From Pseudomonadota bacterium (GTDB lineage Bacteria; Pseudomonadota; Gammaproteobacteria; Burkholderiales; Methylophilaceae), in the NCBI GenBank assembly GCA_029556915.1, contig JAKQIT010000088.1:43932-107931 (forward strand): a stretch of 64,000 nucleotides of DNA, in the 5' to 3' direction. The notes below the pieces were generated by a model. That model ran no database searches. It was not told the origin of the DNA and was given only the letters and a program-made list of their open reading frames with translations. The translations under genes and the position numbers were made by a program. Each line of letters opens with the position of its first letter. The stretch's first letter is position 1. This document shows positions 63,835 to 64,000 of this stretch, one piece after another.

Positions 63835-64000
63835 TGGCAAATAGTTCCTAATATTTTGAACGTTTGTTGTTTACGGACATTAAAGTCATTAACTTGACAA
63901 TAAAGTCGTTAGTGAAAAGGGCCATCAAAACCTATATCAAAGTAACTACTTAGAATTTTTTCTAATGATCCGCGATTTTCAAACAATGGACCCCAAAAAT
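63835..64000. other. Upstream of rpoH, window end
   Basis: An A/T-rich stretch with a direct repeat, TAAAGTCATTA (near 63890) and TAAAGTCGTTA (near 63913). It may hold the rpoH promoter, but I could not place it. No gene was recognised; the window ends here. Confidence 0.35.

Overview
The window comes from a chromosome of a moderately AT-rich Gram-negative bacterium, most likely a betaproteobacterium of the Methylophilaceae (Methylotenera-like) or a close relative. This placement is inferred from the ddl-ftsQAZ-lpxC cluster followed by the DUF721, M23 peptidase and secA genes, from the dapA-bamC pair, from the Rnf operon ending in nth, and from the general protein character. No database search was possible. 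I see no rRNA, tRNA, CRISPR array, prophage or complete insertion sequence. Several genes appear to use TTG or GTG starts (vit-like, pyk, purC, rnfD, the DUF692 gene).

Layout. 1-4700: end of the division and cell-wall cluster (ddl', ftsQ, ftsA, ftsZ, lpxC). 4901-9117: soluble lytic transglycosylase, an NAD(P)-binding epimerase-like protein and the CCA-adding enzyme. 9201-12478: a compact accessory operon with a small unknown protein, an ECF sigma factor, a putative zinc-binding anti-sigma protein, a secreted Cys-repeat precursor peptide, a DUF692/MNIO enzyme and a DUF2063 partner. This is a HvfABC-like, ECF-controlled cluster for a modified, metal-binding peptide. 12640-17073: DUF1289, secA, M23 peptidase and DUF721/DciA. 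17281-20947: membrane H+-pyrophosphatase, VIT-type metal transporter and soluble pyrophosphatase. 21002-28854: purC, psiE and the central carbon genes tkt-gap-pgk-pyk on the minus strand. 29358-37036: an oxidoreductase, two related membrane proteins flanking a thioredoxin-like gene and rsmE, an N-acetylglutamate synthase fused to an N-terminal XRE helix-turn-helix, a lipoprotein and argB. 37215-43555: HAD nucleotidase, slmA, a possible glycolipid module (APP1-type phosphatase, membrane protein, MGDG-synthase-like glycosyltransferase), DUF1841, FIST and nth. 43580-49910: rnfABC-x-DGE. 50436-64000: dapA-bamC, an MBL hydrolase, two Ala-rich lipoproteins, an EnvZ/OmpR-like system, an EF-hand protein, phoBR with a Pho box, and rpoH with a CIRCE operator.

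Two dispersed repeat families run through the window. Family A has at least 14 copies: a roughly 60-75 bp hairpin with arms close to CCTCTGCAAGCC and GGCTTCCAGAGG, followed by an A/T stretch and a TCTCGGG box. It is mostly intergenic, but two copies are translated in frame, one in rsmE and one in rnfC, and one copy is itself interrupted by another hairpin. Family B has four copies of about 120-150 bp, all in the same orientation. They share a core, but the outer inverted arms differ at each locus. In three cases the arm covers the stop codon of the gene before it (gap, rnfD, rnfA) and the element fills the gap to the next gene of the operon.

The strongest candidates for something new are the HTH-N-acetylglutamate synthase fusion with a palindromic operator at its own promoter, the Cys-repeat peptide cluster, and the family B intercistronic elements.
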